DNA of 6,554 nucleotides from an uncultured Oscillospiraceae bacterium (lineage in GTDB: Bacteria; Bacillota; Clostridia; Oscillospirales; Acutalibacteraceae), in the NCBI GenBank assembly GCA_900548085.1, contig URJF01000084.1:1-6554 (forward strand), in the 5' to 3' direction. A program made the translations under genes and the position numbers. The notes below the pieces were generated by a model that was not told the DNA's origin, ran no database searches, and saw only the letters and a program-made list of their open reading frames with translations. Shown one piece after another: positions 1 to 6,448 of the stretch (positions within the stretch are counted from its first letter, which is position 1; each line of letters starts with the position of its first letter).

Positions 1-895
1 CTGCGGAGCCGTGAGCCTTGACCACGGGCTTTTTGACACCCAAAAGGACAGCACCGCCGTATTCTTTATAATCGAATTGTTCTTTCATATCGTCAATACC
101 CGACTTAACGCCTAAATAAGACAGCTTAGACAAAGTATTTTTGTAAAACGCATCTTTTAATCCGCTCATAAGCACCTTGGCAACGCCCTCATATGTTTTA
201 AGAATAAGGTTGCCCGTAAATCCGTCTGCCACAACTACATCGGCATCGCCATAGGGAATTTGTCTGCCCTCTATGTTACCGACAAAATCATACGGTGCCG
301 CCTGCATAAGACCATACGCCTCTTGAACAACAGGAGTTCCTTTTGTAGACTCCGAGCCATTATTTGCAAGAGCTACTGTGGGGTGCTCAACTTTCATAAT
401 ATTGTGCATATACAGACTTCCGAGAAGTCCAAACTGACACAAATATTCCGGCTTGCACTGAGCATTTGCACCGCAATCCAACAGTAAAAACGGATTGTTT
501 GCACTAGGCATAACCGAAGCGATAACAGGACGCTTTACACCCCTAATTCGTTTTGTAATAAAGGTAGCGCCGACAGTAATGGCACCGGTGTTGCCTGCAC
601 TGACGAAAGCATCGCCTCTGCCGTCATTAAGCAGCTTAAATCCGACTGCCATAGACGACTCGCTTTTTTCACGCAACACGGACTTTGCGTCATCACACAT
701 AGTGATAATATCTCTCGCATCAACTATTTCATAATTTTTCAGCGTGATATTATGCTGTTTTGCACAATCAATGATTTTTTCTTCATCGCCTACGAGGACA
801 ACATCTATATTGAACTCGTCTACAGCAAGCATAGCACCCTTCAGTATTTCCAAAGGGGCATTGTCTCCGCCGAATGCGTCAATAATAATTTTCAT
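1..895 (-). CDS. plsX: Phosphate acyltransferase PlsX (partial, C-terminus off the left edge)
   Basis: PlsX converts acyl-ACP plus phosphate to acyl-phosphate, the acyl donor that PlsY uses to start phosphatidic acid synthesis; it is a soluble, peripherally membrane-associated enzyme. I translated 298 codons by hand. The N-terminus is MKIIIDAFGGDNAP, close to the family's usual DAMGGDNAP. It is followed by SAGNTGA (about 99-105), LLLDCGANAQCKPE (137-150), STKGTP (183-188), GNIEGRQIPYGDADVVVADG (206-225), FTGN (226-229) and YGGAVLLGVKKPVVKAHGS (279-297). All match the PlsX family in order. The family is usually about 330-345 residues, so some 35-45 residues are missing to the left. The start ATG lies inside the 3' end of trmFO (17-base overlap). 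The upstream sequence has only a weak AGAAG-type Shine-Dalgarno, which suggests translational coupling. In many Firmicutes plsX precedes fab genes or acpP-rnc-smc; what follows here is outside the window. Confidence 0.96.
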   Translation of the reverse strand, partial: MKIIIDAFGGDNAPLEILKGAMLAVDEFNIDVVLVGDEEKIIDCAKQHNITLKNYEIVDARDIITMCDDAKSVLREKSESSMAVGFKLLNDGRGDAFVSAGNTGAITVGATFITKRIRGVKRPVIASVMPSANNPFLLLDCGANAQCKPEYLCQFGLLGSLYMHNIMKVEHPTVALANNGSESTKGTPVVQEAYGLMQAAPYDFVGNIEGRQIPYGDADVVVADGFTGNLILKTYEGVAKVLMSGLKDAFYKNTLSKLSYLGVKSGIDDMKEQFDYKEYGGAVLLGVKKPVVKAHGSA

Positions 896-2189
896 CGTTA
901 ATCACTTCTTCTATATTTTCCAAAGAACGCTGTGCCAAAGCCATATAGCGTTCTCTCTTGTCTCTGATTTTAGGCTCGATGGGGGGCAAGACGCCGAAAT
1001 TGGCACCCATAGGCTGAAAATTCTTTACACTGCCGTCACTGATATATCGAGACAGCGCTCCTATCATAGTGCAGTCATCAAGAACGAATGTGTCCTTTTC
1101 GTTAGCTCTCAACACGGCATTTTTGCCTGCCATAATTCCCGAGGCTGCGGACTCCATATATCCCTCTACTCCGGTGATTTGACCGGCAAAAAATATATTG
1201 GGATTTTCCCTTAGCGAAAAATCACCGTTAAGCACTCTCGGTGAGTCCAAGAATGAGTTACGGTGCATAACACCGTAGCGAACGAACTCGGCATTTTCGA
1301 GTCCGGGTATCATAGAGAACACTCGTTTTTGTTCGCCGAACTTCAAATTAGTCTGAAATCCAACAAGATTGAACATTGTTCCCTTGCTGTTTTCTCTGCG
1401 AAGCTGAACACACGCCCACGGTCTGTGACCTGTATTCGGGTCAACAAGTCCAACCGGCTTCATAGGACCGAAACGAGGTGCATCCAAGCCACGCTTAGCC
1501 AACTTTTCTATAGGCATACAACCCTCATAGACATCAAAATCGTGAACAACAGCGCCCTCCGCATTTATCAGCTCATCAATAAAACTTTCGTACTCTGCTT
1601 TGTTGAACGGGCAGTTTATGTAGTCATCATCGCCGCCTCTGTCATATCGAGAGGCACCGAATGCCTTTGACATATCCACACTGTCTGCGGTAACAATAGG
1701 CGCCGCCGCATCATAAAACGACAAATAGTCGCCGCAAATTCTCTTAATTTCGTCACTGAGTGCACCTTCTGTAAGAGGTCCTGTGGCAATAACGAGAATT
1801 TCGTCCTCGCAAGGCTCTATCTTGTCGTACACTCTGTGCTCAACCGTAATATTCGGGTGAGACAAAATCTTGTCCGTAACCTCTGCGGAAAACACATTTC
1901 GGTCAACTGCCAAAGCACCGCCTGCCGGAACAGCACACTGTCTGGCGATAGGCACAGTCAACGAGCCAAGGCGAGCCATCTCCTCTTTAAGCAAACCCGC
2001 GGCACTGTCAATGCGAGAGGCTTTCAGTGAATTGGAGCACACAAGCTCGGCAAAATTTTTATTTTTATGTGCAGGGGTAAAATGAGCCGGCTTCATCTCA
2101 ATGACAGTAACAGGATAGCCTGCTTCGGCTATCTGCCATGCTGCCTCACAACCGGCAAGTCCTGCACCTACTACTGTGAATTTTTTCAT
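879..2189 (-). CDS. trmFO: Methylenetetrahydrofolate-tRNA-(uracil-5-)-methyltransferase TrmFO
   Basis: TrmFO is a cytosolic FAD enzyme that makes m5U54 in the T-loop of tRNA, using methylene-tetrahydrofolate as carbon donor and NAD(P)H as reductant. The 436-residue product is the normal family length. The N-terminal dinucleotide-binding motif GAGLAG is at 8-13, followed by an acidic E31 at the end of the second strand. C51 (in ELVCSNS) and C224 (in YEGCMPIE) correspond to the two cysteines implicated in catalysis in the B. subtilis enzyme (C53 and C226). The second FAD-contacting segment, FFAGQITGVEGYMESAASG, lies at 333-351. GLVDPNTGHRPWACVQLRRE (247-266) is also typical of the family. The start ATG shares one base with the topA stop (TAATG) and lacks a strong ribosome binding site, having only AAGAAAAAG upstream, so it is probably translated by coupling to topA. 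Its last 17 bases overlap plsX. The dprA-topA-trmFO order is the classic Firmicute arrangement. Confidence 0.98.
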   Translation of the reverse strand: MKKFTVVGAGLAGCEAAWQIAEAGYPVTVIEMKPAHFTPAHKNKNFAELVCSNSLKASRIDSAAGLLKEEMARLGSLTVPIARQCAVPAGGALAVDRNVFSAEVTDKILSHPNITVEHRVYDKIEPCEDEILVIATGPLTEGALSDEIKRICGDYLSFYDAAAPIVTADSVDMSKAFGASRYDRGGDDDYINCPFNKAEYESFIDELINAEGAVVHDFDVYEGCMPIEKLAKRGLDAPRFGPMKPVGLVDPNTGHRPWACVQLRRENSKGTMFNLVGFQTNLKFGEQKRVFSMIPGLENAEFVRYGVMHRNSFLDSPRVLNGDFSLRENPNIFFAGQITGVEGYMESAASGIMAGKNAVLRANEKDTFVLDDCTMIGALSRYISDGSVKNFQPMGANFGVLPPIEPKIRDKRERYMALAQRSLENIEEVINDENYY

Positions 2190-4297
2190 TACTTTTTCTT
2201 AGGTACAGGCTTTGTAAATCCGCAACCCTCTGTGTCGGGACAATAAAGCACATTACCTTTTCTCCTAAACAGAGATTTTCCGCACTTTGGACAAACCTCA
2301 TCGCTGGGTGCATCCCAAGTAGAAAAGTCGCACTCAGGATAATTTGAGCAGCCATAGAACGGTGTGCCTCTCTTTGTTTTCTTTTCGATTACATCTCCGC
2401 CGCACTTTGGACATTTTGCACTGGTCTTGTATATCAGCGGCTTAGTGTTGCGACATTCGGGGAAGCCGGGGCAAGCAAGGAATTTTCCGTATCTGCCGAC
2501 CTTGACTACCATATTTCTGCCGCACTTTTCGCAGACAACATCACTTTCTTCTTCTTTGAGCTTAATCTTAACGCCCTGCATCTCTTTCTTAGCCTTTTCG
2601 AGAGGTTCTTCAAAATCATCATAATAGAGACGAATCATATCGATATAATTCTTTTCACCGGAGTCGATTTTATCCAAATCAGCTTCCATTTTGGAGGTGT
2701 ATTTTACATTGACGATATTAGGAATTTTATCCTCCAACAGTTTAGTTACCGCCTCGCCTAACTCGGTAGGTACAAACTGTTTGCCCTCTCTGACAACATA
2801 TTCCTTAGAAAGAATAGTAGTTGTGATGGTAACATATGTGGAAGGTCTGCCTACACCGTTTTCCTCCAAAGCCTTAGTGAGTGATGCCTCGGTATATCTC
2901 GCAGGTGGTTGGGTAAAATGCTGATTGCCGAGTATTGACTTCAGCTTGAGCACATCGCCCTCGGTCATTTTAGGAAGCGGGGACTCTGAGCCCGACTTTG
3001 AGGTATCGTCTGTCTTTTCCTCATAAAGAGCGGTAAAGCCGTCGAACTTAACTGTATAACCGGTTGCATTGAAGATATAGCCGTTCGCCTCAATCTCTAT
3101 TTTCATAGTTTCCTGATGGCACGATTCCATAAGAGATGCTATAAAACGCTCCCATACAAGTTTGTAAATCTTATATTGGTCTGAGGTCAGAGAGTCCTTA
3201 ACCTGTGCCGGTGTAACATTAGGCATAGACGGTCTGATAGCCTCATGTCCGTCCTGTGCGTTGCCTCTGGATTTAAAGTAGCGGGGCTTAGCCGGAAGAT
3301 ACTTTTCACCATAAGTATCAAGAATGTATTGATTACCTGCTGCACGAGCCTCCTCTGATATACGGAGAGAGTCGGTACGCATATAGGTAATAAGACCGAC
3401 TGTACCCAGGCCCTTAACATCAACGCCCTCGTACAGCTCCTGTGCCGCTTTCATAGTGCGGCGAGCCTGAAATGACAAACGGCGAGATGCCTCCTGCTGA
3501 AGCGTAGAGGTAATGAACGGCGGTGTAGGATTCTTTTTACGAGTACCTTTTTTAACTGATTTTACAACATATTCCGCATTTTCAAGATCAGCGAGAATTT
3601 TGTCGCTCTGCTCCTTTGACGGAATCTTATTTTTTTCGCTGCCTACCTTGTTGCCGTCTTTGTCCTGAACAAGAGCGGCGGCAAAGGTTTTGCGCTCAGG
3701 AGGGTTGGTGAACTTTGCATCTATTGACCAATATTCCTCCGGCTTAAATGCTCTGATTTCGTTTTCTCTGTCTACAACGAGACGAAGTGCGACAGACTGA
3801 ACTCTGCCGGCTGACAAGCCCCTTCTTATCTTTTGGCTTACAAACGGCGAAAGCTTGTATCCGATAAGGCGGTCAAGTATTCTTCTTGCCTGCTGTGCGT
3901 CGACTAAATCCCGGTCTATCTGTCTCGGGTGCTCCATACCGTTTTTTACACCCGTCTTTGTAATCTCGTTGAATGTAACTCTATTCTTGTCCTCCATATC
4001 CAAATTGAGTATGTTTGCAAGATGCCAAGAAATAGCCTCTCCTTCACGGTCAGGGTCGGTTGCAAGATAAACATAATCGGCCTTGTCTGCCTTTTTCTTT
4101 AGATCCTTTACAAAGTTTTCTTTGCCCTTAATGATAGCATATTTGGGAGCGAAATCGTGCTCAATATCTACGCTCAATCTCGCAGCCGGCAGGTCTCTGA
4201 CATGACCCATAGAAGCCACAACATCATAGCCTTTTCCTAGATAGCCCTTGATGTTCTTTGCTTTTGCCGGTGACTCAACAATTACTAATTTTGACAT
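2189..4297 (-). CDS. topA: DNA topoisomerase I (type IA), TopA
   Basis: TopA relaxes negatively supercoiled DNA by passing one strand through a transient single-strand break and does not need ATP. The 702-residue product is close to the usual length for Firmicutes. The TOPRIM domain is N-terminal, with the acidic residue E8 (KLVIVESPAKAKNI) and the metal-binding DPDREGE at 81-87. The active-site tyrosine is Y305 in GLITYMRTDS (301-310). GLSAGRVQSVALRLVV (160-175) and GVGRPSTY (481-488) are standard type IA segments. The C-terminus carries three four-cysteine zinc ribbons: C589/C592/C609/C615, C629/C632/C650/C656 and C669/C672/C686/C692. It ends in a basic tail (KPVPKKK) likely to bind DNA. 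A good Shine-Dalgarno (AAAGGA, nine bases upstream) supports the start, which is 20 bases after the dprA stop. No catalytic residue appears to be missing. Confidence 0.99.
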   Translation of the reverse strand: MSKLVIVESPAKAKNIKGYLGKGYDVVASMGHVRDLPAARLSVDIEHDFAPKYAIIKGKENFVKDLKKKADKADYVYLATDPDREGEAISWHLANILNLDMEDKNRVTFNEITKTGVKNGMEHPRQIDRDLVDAQQARRILDRLIGYKLSPFVSQKIRRGLSAGRVQSVALRLVVDRENEIRAFKPEEYWSIDAKFTNPPERKTFAAALVQDKDGNKVGSEKNKIPSKEQSDKILADLENAEYVVKSVKKGTRKKNPTPPFITSTLQQEASRRLSFQARRTMKAAQELYEGVDVKGLGTVGLITYMRTDSLRISEEARAAGNQYILDTYGEKYLPAKPRYFKSRGNAQDGHEAIRPSMPNVTPAQVKDSLTSDQYKIYKLVWERFIASLMESCHQETMKIEIEANGYIFNATGYTVKFDGFTALYEEKTDDTSKSGSESPLPKMTEGDVLKLKSILGNQHFTQPPARYTEASLTKALEENGVGRPSTYVTITTTILSKEYVVREGKQFVPTELGEAVTKLLEDKIPNIVNVKYTSKMEADLDKIDSGEKNYIDMIRLYYDDFEEPLEKAKKEMQGVKIKLKEEESDVVCEKCGRNMVVKVGRYGKFLACPGFPECRNTKPLIYKTSAKCPKCGGDVIEKKTKRGTPFYGCSNYPECDFSTWDAPSDEVCPKCGKSLFRRKGNVLYCPDTEGCGFTKPVPKKK

Positions 4298-4306
4298 ATA
4301 TTTGTT

Positions 4307-4312
4307 TCCTTT
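4307..4312 (-). promoter_or_regulatory. Ribosome binding site of topA
   Basis: AAAGGA on the minus strand, nine bases before the topA ATG, inside the 20-base dprA-topA gap. It is the only good Shine-Dalgarno between two genes in the minus-strand string apart from that of dprA. It suggests that topA is initiated independently, while trmFO and plsX downstream seem to depend on coupling. Confidence 0.75.
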
Positions 4313-4317
4313 CGGTG

Positions 4318-5529
4318 TTACTTTCGTTTATATAATTTGCCGGGGAGTGCTTCCACCAGACCTTTCATTTCTAACAGCGTCATGGAGATAAGTGCGTGCT
4401 TTGCGTCTACTCCGGCTCTGTCGGATATGGTGTCTATATATGCAGGCTCATCACCTGTAGCATCAAATATCAATTTTTCGTTACCCTCAAGAGCATATGC
4501 TTGCTGCTCTCTGATGGAATGATTGTGTCTGTCCTCTGTTATGGTATCAAAGGAATACTGACTGCTGTCAAGCGCTTTTGGCTCTCCTGTACCGGTTACA
4601 AAGGTATTGTTCTTTATTTCTGTTATAGTACGAGCGGAATCTAAATTCACCGTGTCATACTTGTTTGCATAACATTCCAAAATTCTCTTTGGTGAGGTTG
4701 CAACCGAAGCACCCTGCTCAATGAGTTTGTTACAACCCAAAAATCTGTCATCAAGCACCGAGGACGGCACAACGAATATATCTCTGCCCTGGTCTATCGC
4801 ACAGTTGGCAGTAATCAATGAGCCGCTTTTTTCTCCTGCTTCTCCCACAAAAAGTCCATCGGACAAGCCACTTATAATTCTGTTTCGCATAGGGAATGTA
4901 TGCTTTTCAGCCTTAGTAAAAGGCATAAATTCTGTAATCAATGCACCATTTTCTTTTATCTTTTGGCGCAGTCTTTGATTTTTCTTCAAATAATTGGTGC
5001 CGAGACCGCAACCCAAAACGGCAACGGTAACCCCATTTGCATCAAGTGCACCGGTATGTGCCGCAGAGTCAACACCCAGGGCACCTCCGCTGACTATTAT
5101 TGCGCCGCACTCGGTGAGTCCGTGTGCCATAAGCCTCGATACAGTCAAAGCATAGGGCGAAGCATTCCTCGTACCGACCATACCTACTGATGCGTAATTA
5201 TCAAAATCCGGAAATTTTCCGTCGCAATAAAGTACGGCAGGCGGAGTGTCGGTATCTCTCAGCTTGTCGGGATAACGGCTGTCATCATAGGTGATTATGT
5301 CCCACCCGTTTTGGCGGCAGGCATAAATTGTTTCTTCAGTCGCATCCACGGAAATGTTGTCTATCTTCTCCAGCTTTTTAAGTGAAAACAAGCCACTGCC
5401 CGTCCGCTGTCTCAGTGTGCTGTTATACAAATTTTCAGCCGAGCCGAACTCCTCTGCAATGCCCTTTACATTACAGGCATAGCCCAATGCCATTTGGAGC
5501 CAAATCCAATACTTTACTCCATCTGTCAT
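4318..5529 (-). CDS. dprA: DNA processing protein DprA (Smf)
   Basis: DprA binds incoming single-stranded DNA during natural transformation and loads RecA onto it; it is also widespread in bacteria not known to be competent. From the chosen start the protein has 403 residues. An N-terminal helical region (1 to about 60) precedes the Rossmann-like DprA core, roughly 70-285, with GTRNAS (119-124), SGGALGVDSAAH (147-158), FPMRNRIISGLS (212-223) and EAGEKSGSLITA (230-241). A polar linker (about 290-345) leads to a C-terminal winged-helix-like segment (about 348-403). The start at 5529 is chosen over an in-frame ATG at 5622 because it forms an ATGA overlap with the upstream methyltransferase stop, has GGGAG eight bases upstream and begins MTDGVKYWIWLQMALG, a typical DprA start. 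Two loops depart from the usual pattern: YL replaces YP at 180-181, and VPSS replaces VPG at 254-257. Order and spacing suggest co-transcription with topA. Confidence 0.97.
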   Translation of the reverse strand: MTDGVKYWIWLQMALGYACNVKGIAEEFGSAENLYNSTLRQRTGSGLFSLKKLEKIDNISVDATEETIYACRQNGWDIITYDDSRYPDKLRDTDTPPAVLYCDGKFPDFDNYASVGMVGTRNASPYALTVSRLMAHGLTECGAIIVSGGALGVDSAAHTGALDANGVTVAVLGCGLGTNYLKKNQRLRQKIKENGALITEFMPFTKAEKHTFPMRNRIISGLSDGLFVGEAGEKSGSLITANCAIDQGRDIFVVPSSVLDDRFLGCNKLIEQGASVATSPKRILECYANKYDTVNLDSARTITEIKNNTFVTGTGEPKALDSSQYSFDTITEDRHNHSIREQQAYALEGNEKLIFDATGDEPAYIDTISDRAGVDAKHALISMTLLEMKGLVEALPGKLYKRK

Positions 5530-6299
5530 CTCAGCATCTCCCACATAACTATAGAGGCGGCAACACTTGCATTTAGGCTCTCTGCTCTGCCAAGCATAGG
5601 GATGGTCAGGCAATCGTCGCATATTTCCTTTATACAGTCGGATACGCCGTTAGCCTCATTACCGATAACACATACTGTCTTGCCGTTCAAATCCGCCTCA
5701 GTTATCTTAGTAGCGGCAGAATCGGGAACGGTGGCGAAAAGCAAATAGCCGTCTGATTTCATTTCTGTCAGCATATCGCCCAAGCTCTCGCAATGTATCA
5801 GCGGTTGTCTGAGTACAGAGCCCATTGATGCACGGATAGCCTTAGGGTTGTAGATATCGCAGCCACCGGCTGCAATAACACAATCAATACCAAGAGCCTC
5901 TGCCGTTCTGATTATAGCACCCAAATTGGAAGGGTCCTGAACATTGTCGAGAGCAATACACTTTTGACCTGTGGTGACAGTTGCATTGCTTTTTTGTTTG
6001 CACACCAAAAAGATGCCCTGACTGTTGGCGGTTTCGCCTAATTTTTTTGCTATGTCCCCTGTAATTAGGTAGGAACGATTACATTTATTTTCTAACAAAG
6101 CTGTTTTTTGCATATATTTATTTTGAATATTCTCAGTCACCAAAAGAGTATCGAGCTCATAATCGGAATTGAGAGCATCAAAACAAAGGCGTGCCCCTTC
6201 TAAGACAAAAAGGCCACGGCTTTTTCGTTCTTTAGAGGAGGACAACAACTTTTTTGTATCCTTAATTACGCTGTTATTTTTGCTGCTAATCGTTTCCAT
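5526..6299 (-). CDS. SpoU/TrmH-family RNA 2'-O-methyltransferase
   Basis: Probable S-adenosylmethionine-dependent ribose 2'-O-methyltransferase of the SPOUT superfamily, acting on rRNA or tRNA in the cytosol. The 257-residue product has an N-terminal substrate-binding part (1 to about 100), with the family-type segment SRGLFVLEGARL at 27-38. The C-terminal trefoil-knot domain contains all three SpoU motifs. Motif 1 is NVQDPSNLGAIIRTAEA (119-135) with the conserved arginine R131. Motif 2 is IGNEANGVS (212-220). Motif 3 is IPMLGRAESLNASVAAS (233-249). The overall pattern resembles the YsgA/RlmB-like branch, but the target nucleotide cannot be read from the sequence, so no symbol is given. The start has a modest AGGTG Shine-Dalgarno ending four bases upstream. 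It is the first gene of the minus-strand string, preceded by the AT-rich promoter region. Its TGA stop overlaps the dprA start as ATGA. Confidence 0.94.
   Translation of the reverse strand: METISSKNNSVIKDTKKLLSSSKERKSRGLFVLEGARLCFDALNSDYELDTLLVTENIQNKYMQKTALLENKCNRSYLITGDIAKKLGETANSQGIFLVCKQKSNATVTTGQKCIALDNVQDPSNLGAIIRTAEALGIDCVIAAGGCDIYNPKAIRASMGSVLRQPLIHCESLGDMLTEMKSDGYLLFATVPDSAATKITEADLNGKTVCVIGNEANGVSDCIKEICDDCLTIPMLGRAESLNASVAASIVMWEMLR
5538..5542 (-). promoter_or_regulatory. Ribosome binding site that fixes the dprA start
   Basis: GGGAG on the minus strand, eight bases upstream of the ATG at 5529 and inside the end of the methyltransferase gene. Together with the ATGA stop/start overlap it favours this ATG over the longer in-frame option at 5622. 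Confidence 0.75.
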
Positions 6300-6323
6300 A
6301 GGGCACCTACGATAAAAATATTA

Positions 6324-6343
6324 AATATAATATACATTATATT
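6324..6343. repeat. Perfect inverted repeat over the minus-strand -10 region
   Basis: AATATAAT (6324-6331) and ATTATATT (6336-6343) are exact reverse complements separated by ATAC, giving a 20-base dyad that stops at both ends. It covers the TATATT box and most of the alternative TATAAT box. It could be an operator, or simply a by-product of AT-rich sequence and two -10 boxes; no T-run follows it that would make it a terminator. Confidence 0.5.
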
Positions 6344-6357
6344 ATAAAAAATTTCAA
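6329..6357 (-). promoter_or_regulatory. Likely promoter of the minus-strand gene string
   Basis: On the minus strand TTGAAA (6357-6352) and TATATT (6334-6329) are 17 bases apart, which fits a sigma-A-type promoter; transcription would start near 6322, giving a leader of about 23 bases. A second option overlaps it: TTGAAA (6370-6365) and a perfect TATAAT (6346-6341) with an 18-base spacer, starting near 6334. The sequence cannot decide between them, and AT-richness makes such boxes easier to find by chance. Confidence 0.55.
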
Positions 6358-6386
6358 TACTAAATTTCAAAACTAACTGATTTCAA
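6351..6386. repeat. Three direct ATTTCAA heptamers
   Basis: ATTTCAA occurs at 6351-6357, 6364-6370 and 6380-6386, with start-to-start distances of 13 and 16 bases. Read on the minus strand each is TTGAAAT, and the first two serve as the candidate -35 boxes described above. Chance is a real alternative in such AT-rich sequence. Confidence 0.5.
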
Positions 6387-6388
6387 TG

Positions 6389-6417
6389 TTGACTGACCGA
6401 CGGTTTTCCGTTATAAT
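6389..6417 (+). promoter_or_regulatory. Strong sigma-A-type promoter of the divergent gene
   Basis: TTGACT (6389-6394) and a perfect TATAAT (6412-6417) are separated by the optimal 17 bases. Transcription should start near 6424, giving a leader of about 25 bases before the ATG at 6449. It is the best promoter in the window and supports the reality of the short partial gene to its right. Confidence 0.8.
6396..6411. promoter_or_regulatory. Overlapping dyads in the promoter spacer (possible operator)
   Basis: Between the -35 and -10 boxes lie two overlapping symmetric elements: ACCG-A-CGGT (6396-6404) and ACGG-TTTT-CCGT (6400-6411). This is the only GC-containing stretch in the intergenic region. 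The position is typical of a repressor site, but the arms are only four bases long, so this is a weak inference. Confidence 0.3.
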
Positions 6418-6434
6418 TAGAATATCAAAACAGT

Positions 6435-6440
6435 AAAGGA
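6435..6440 (+). promoter_or_regulatory. Ribosome binding site of the right-edge gene
   Basis: AAAGGA ends eight bases before the ATG at 6449 and only two bases before an in-frame ATG at 6443. The spacing therefore favours 6449 as the start. Confidence 0.75.
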
Positions 6441-6448
6441 AAATGTTT

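Larger units (their letters stand above)
6300..6448. other. Divergent intergenic region, AT-rich
   Basis: 149 bases separate the minus-strand methyltransferase from the plus-strand partial gene. The part from about 6311 to 6390 is strongly AT-rich. It holds promoters facing both ways, an 8-base-arm dyad, three ATTTCAA heptamers and a small GC-containing dyad, each described separately. I see no terminator-like stem followed by a T-run, no tRNA and no small ORF with a ribosome binding site. Confidence 0.8.

Noticed and set aside
260..734. Plus-strand frames of 75 and 79 codons opposite plsX
   Set aside because: They lie fully antisense to the conserved PlsX core and show no independent signals.
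744..1214. A 156-codon plus-strand open frame opposite plsX and trmFO
   Set aside because: It lies entirely antisense to two clearly recognisable genes, has no family resemblance, and its composition is what the complement of those genes would give.
1263..1670. A 135-codon plus-strand open frame opposite trmFO
   Set aside because: It is antisense to conserved trmFO sequence and has no recognisable motif or ribosome binding site, so it is a shadow frame.
2146..2355. A minus-strand frame of 69 codons bridging the topA end and trmFO start
   Set aside because: It is out of frame with both genes and overlaps the topA zinc ribbons and the trmFO nucleotide-binding motif, which are clearly the coding frames.
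5530..5622. A longer dprA beginning at the ATG at 5622 (434 residues)
   Set aside because: The extra 31 residues lie in the methyltransferase coding region in another frame and are rich in Cys/Arg, unlike DprA starts. The ATG at 5529 has a good ribosome binding site and an ATGA overlap.
6324..6343. The AT-rich inverted repeat as a transcription terminator
   Set aside because: The stem contains no G or C pairs, no T-run follows it directly in either direction, and it lies upstream of the genes on both sides rather than after one.
6443..6448. ATG at 6443 as the start of the right-edge gene
   Set aside because: It is in frame but only two bases from the AAAGGA site; the ATG at 6449 has the proper eight-base spacing.
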